Shown in pieces: positions 6,859 through 7,658 of a stretch of 7,658 nucleotides of DNA. Positions within the stretch are counted from its first letter, which is position 1. Each line of letters begins with the position of its first letter. A program made the position numbers and the translations under genes. Source of the DNA: Methanobacteriaceae archaeon (GTDB lineage Archaea; Methanobacteriota; Methanobacteria; Methanobacteriales; Methanobacteriaceae); the NCBI GenBank assembly GCA_011620845.1, contig WOYJ01000079.1, positions 1 to 7,658 on the forward strand, given 5' to 3'. The notes under the pieces are model-generated. The model was given only the letters and a program-made list of their open reading frames with translations, did no database searches and was not told the DNA's origin.

Positions 6859-7479
6859 TTAAGTTCTTGAATAATCATCGAAGCAGGGTATACATACAAA
6901 TTCACCGTTTTCTACCCGGGCCCGGTGTTCTGCAACTAACTCTCCACATTTAGCACATCTAATTGACTGAAATATACGCGCTTCTTCGGGAATTTCCAAT
7001 TCGACCTGTTCTATTTTGAATAACTCATCTTCAGGCATGTCTAAAATATTTTGAGATGTTTCATTCTTTCGTTTTTCAAATTCCTCTTTTTCTTCATCAC
7101 TGGCCGTTCCACTGAATACTTTTTCCCTAACTGCAGCGAATTCAGGGTTCATCCCATCTATTCCAGTATTTAAAGAAAGGCGTAAAGCTTCTCCTGTATC
7201 CCTGTTTATGAATGTGTACACATGTTTTCCGTGATCCTTAAATATCAGGTTTCCTTTACCGAAAGTACATCCAGCAACGACTTGTATAGCATCTACACTG
7301 CAACTGTCATTTTCCACGATGGCTAAAAACTCTTCATCTAAGGCTCTTGGAGAACGAAGTTTTTTAATGGCTATTTCTCCGGCACGATATCCTATAGCGG
7401 TTCCAGGGCATACATGGCCGTGAAATTTGGTAACCTCTGAAAAGGGGATTATTTTTGGTTTTATAGTGCTGTTATCCAT
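6859..7479 (-). CDS. FmdE-family protein with C-terminal zinc ribbon
   Basis: The 206-residue protein belongs to the family named after subunit E of formylmethanofuran dehydrogenase, the Mo/W enzyme of the first step of methanogenesis from CO2. The N-terminal FmdE domain shows FHGHVCPGTAIGYRAG at 19-34, ENDSC at 56-60 and VAGCTFGKGNL at 68-78, with His20, His22, Cys24, Cys60 and Cys71 as likely metal ligands. A Glu/Lys-rich linker (about 126-165) leads to a zinc ribbon of Cys175-x2-Cys178 and Cys196-x2-Cys199. Start ATG 7479 has GTGAT just upstream. No other fmd or fwd subunit gene is adjacent. Stand-alone FmdE proteins are common in methanogens and other anaerobes and need not be an enzyme subunit; a role in metal or pterin-cofactor handling is a guess. 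Its control region shares the TAATACTT element with the transporter operon. Confidence 0.93.
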   Translation of the reverse strand: MDNSTIKPKIIPFSEVTKFHGHVCPGTAIGYRAGEIAIKKLRSPRALDEEFLAIVENDSCSVDAIQVVAGCTFGKGNLIFKDHGKHVYTFINRDTGEALRLSLNTGIDGMNPEFAAVREKVFSGTASDEEKEEFEKRKNETSQNILDMPEDELFKIEQVELEIPEEARIFQSIRCAKCGELVAEHRARVENGEFVCIPCFDDYSRT

Positions 7480-7548
7480 TTTATCACTTCATCAATGTTT
7501 TTTAATAGTTTGAAACTAATTTTCGTTTGATAATTTAGTCTAATCTTA

Positions 7549-7555
7549 TTTTATA
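7549..7555 (-). promoter_or_regulatory. Probable TATA box of the FmdE-like gene
   Basis: The minus strand reads TATAAAA here. Initiation about 25 nt downstream (near 7526) would give a leader of about 45 nt with GTGAT next to the start codon. An AGTATT half-element lies just upstream of the box, at 7569-7574 on the plus strand. Confidence 0.5.
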
Positions 7556-7582
7556 CTATTTAAATATTAGTATTCCAGATAA

Positions 7583-7625
7583 AAGTATTACAAATAGGGT
7601 GGATTTTCTTTTAAATTTAATACTT
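7583..7625. promoter_or_regulatory. Wide inverted repeat AAGTATTA / TAATACTT
   Basis: AAGTATTA at 7583-7590 faces TAATACTT at 7618-7625 across 27 nt. The octamers are identical to those of the 6647-6669 palindrome but in outward order. The site lies between the FmdE-like promoter and the plus-strand TATA box at 7634, so it could serve either or both directions. Confidence 0.5.
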
Positions 7626-7633
7626 GTGGAACA

Positions 7634-7642
7634 TTTATATAA
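7634..7642 (+). promoter_or_regulatory. Plus-strand TATA box, probably of a divergent gene beyond the window
   Basis: TTTATATAA is a near-ideal archaeal TATA element. Initiation about 25 nt on would be just past the window end, so a divergently transcribed gene is expected there; the gene itself is not visible. An 8-bp TAATACTT element sits immediately upstream of the box. Confidence 0.4.
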
Positions 7643-7658
7643 TGGTTATGAATATATA

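Overview
The window looks like a methanogenic archaeon, most likely a member of the Methanobacteriales (Methanobacterium-like). This rests on a stand-alone FmdE-type protein of the formylmethanofuran dehydrogenase family, a stand-alone LarC C-terminal (LarC2) protein, GGTG-type Shine-Dalgarno sites, AT-rich intergenic DNA with archaeal TATA boxes, and T-tract rather than hairpin terminators. The genus is inferred from gene types, not from a search. Every gene I can support is on the minus strand, so transcription runs from high to low coordinates.

Layout in transcription order. (1) 7480-7658 is an AT-rich regulatory region with a promoter for the FmdE-like gene and, at the edge, a good plus-strand TATA box that probably serves a divergent gene outside the window. 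(2) 6859-7479 encodes an FmdE-like protein with a C-terminal zinc ribbon, followed by a T-rich terminator. (3) 6606-6820 is a complex promoter: two copies of a TATA-containing unit exactly 51 bp apart, plus a perfect inverted repeat at the predicted transcription start. (4) 2566-6605 is a compact operon for uptake of a metal chelate (Fe-siderophore, haem or corrinoid class): binding protein, SAM-dependent methyltransferase, FecCD-type permease, ABC ATPase. (5) 23-2317 is a two-gene unit: a 592-residue protein I cannot assign, then the LarC2-like protein, 15 nt apart when the better start is used.

The most notable points are these. The methyltransferase inside the uptake operon is interrupted by a run of nine G on the coding strand. 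Eight G would restore one 350-residue protein whose stop codon abuts the permease GTG start. This could be a phase-variable tract, a frameshift signal, a real mutation or a sequencing error. The octamer TAATACTT and its complement AAGTATTA form inverted repeats upstream of both the transporter operon and the FmdE-like gene, which suggests a shared regulator, plausibly metal-responsive. The LarC2 domain has no LarC1 or other lar gene in view and instead follows a large unassigned gene, so the pair is a candidate undescribed system.

The parts could fit one theme of metal and cofactor supply (metal-chelate import, nickel-pincer-type chemistry, Mo/W formylmethanofuran dehydrogenase family), but that link is inference. 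I saw no tRNA, rRNA, CRISPR array, transposase or integrase.
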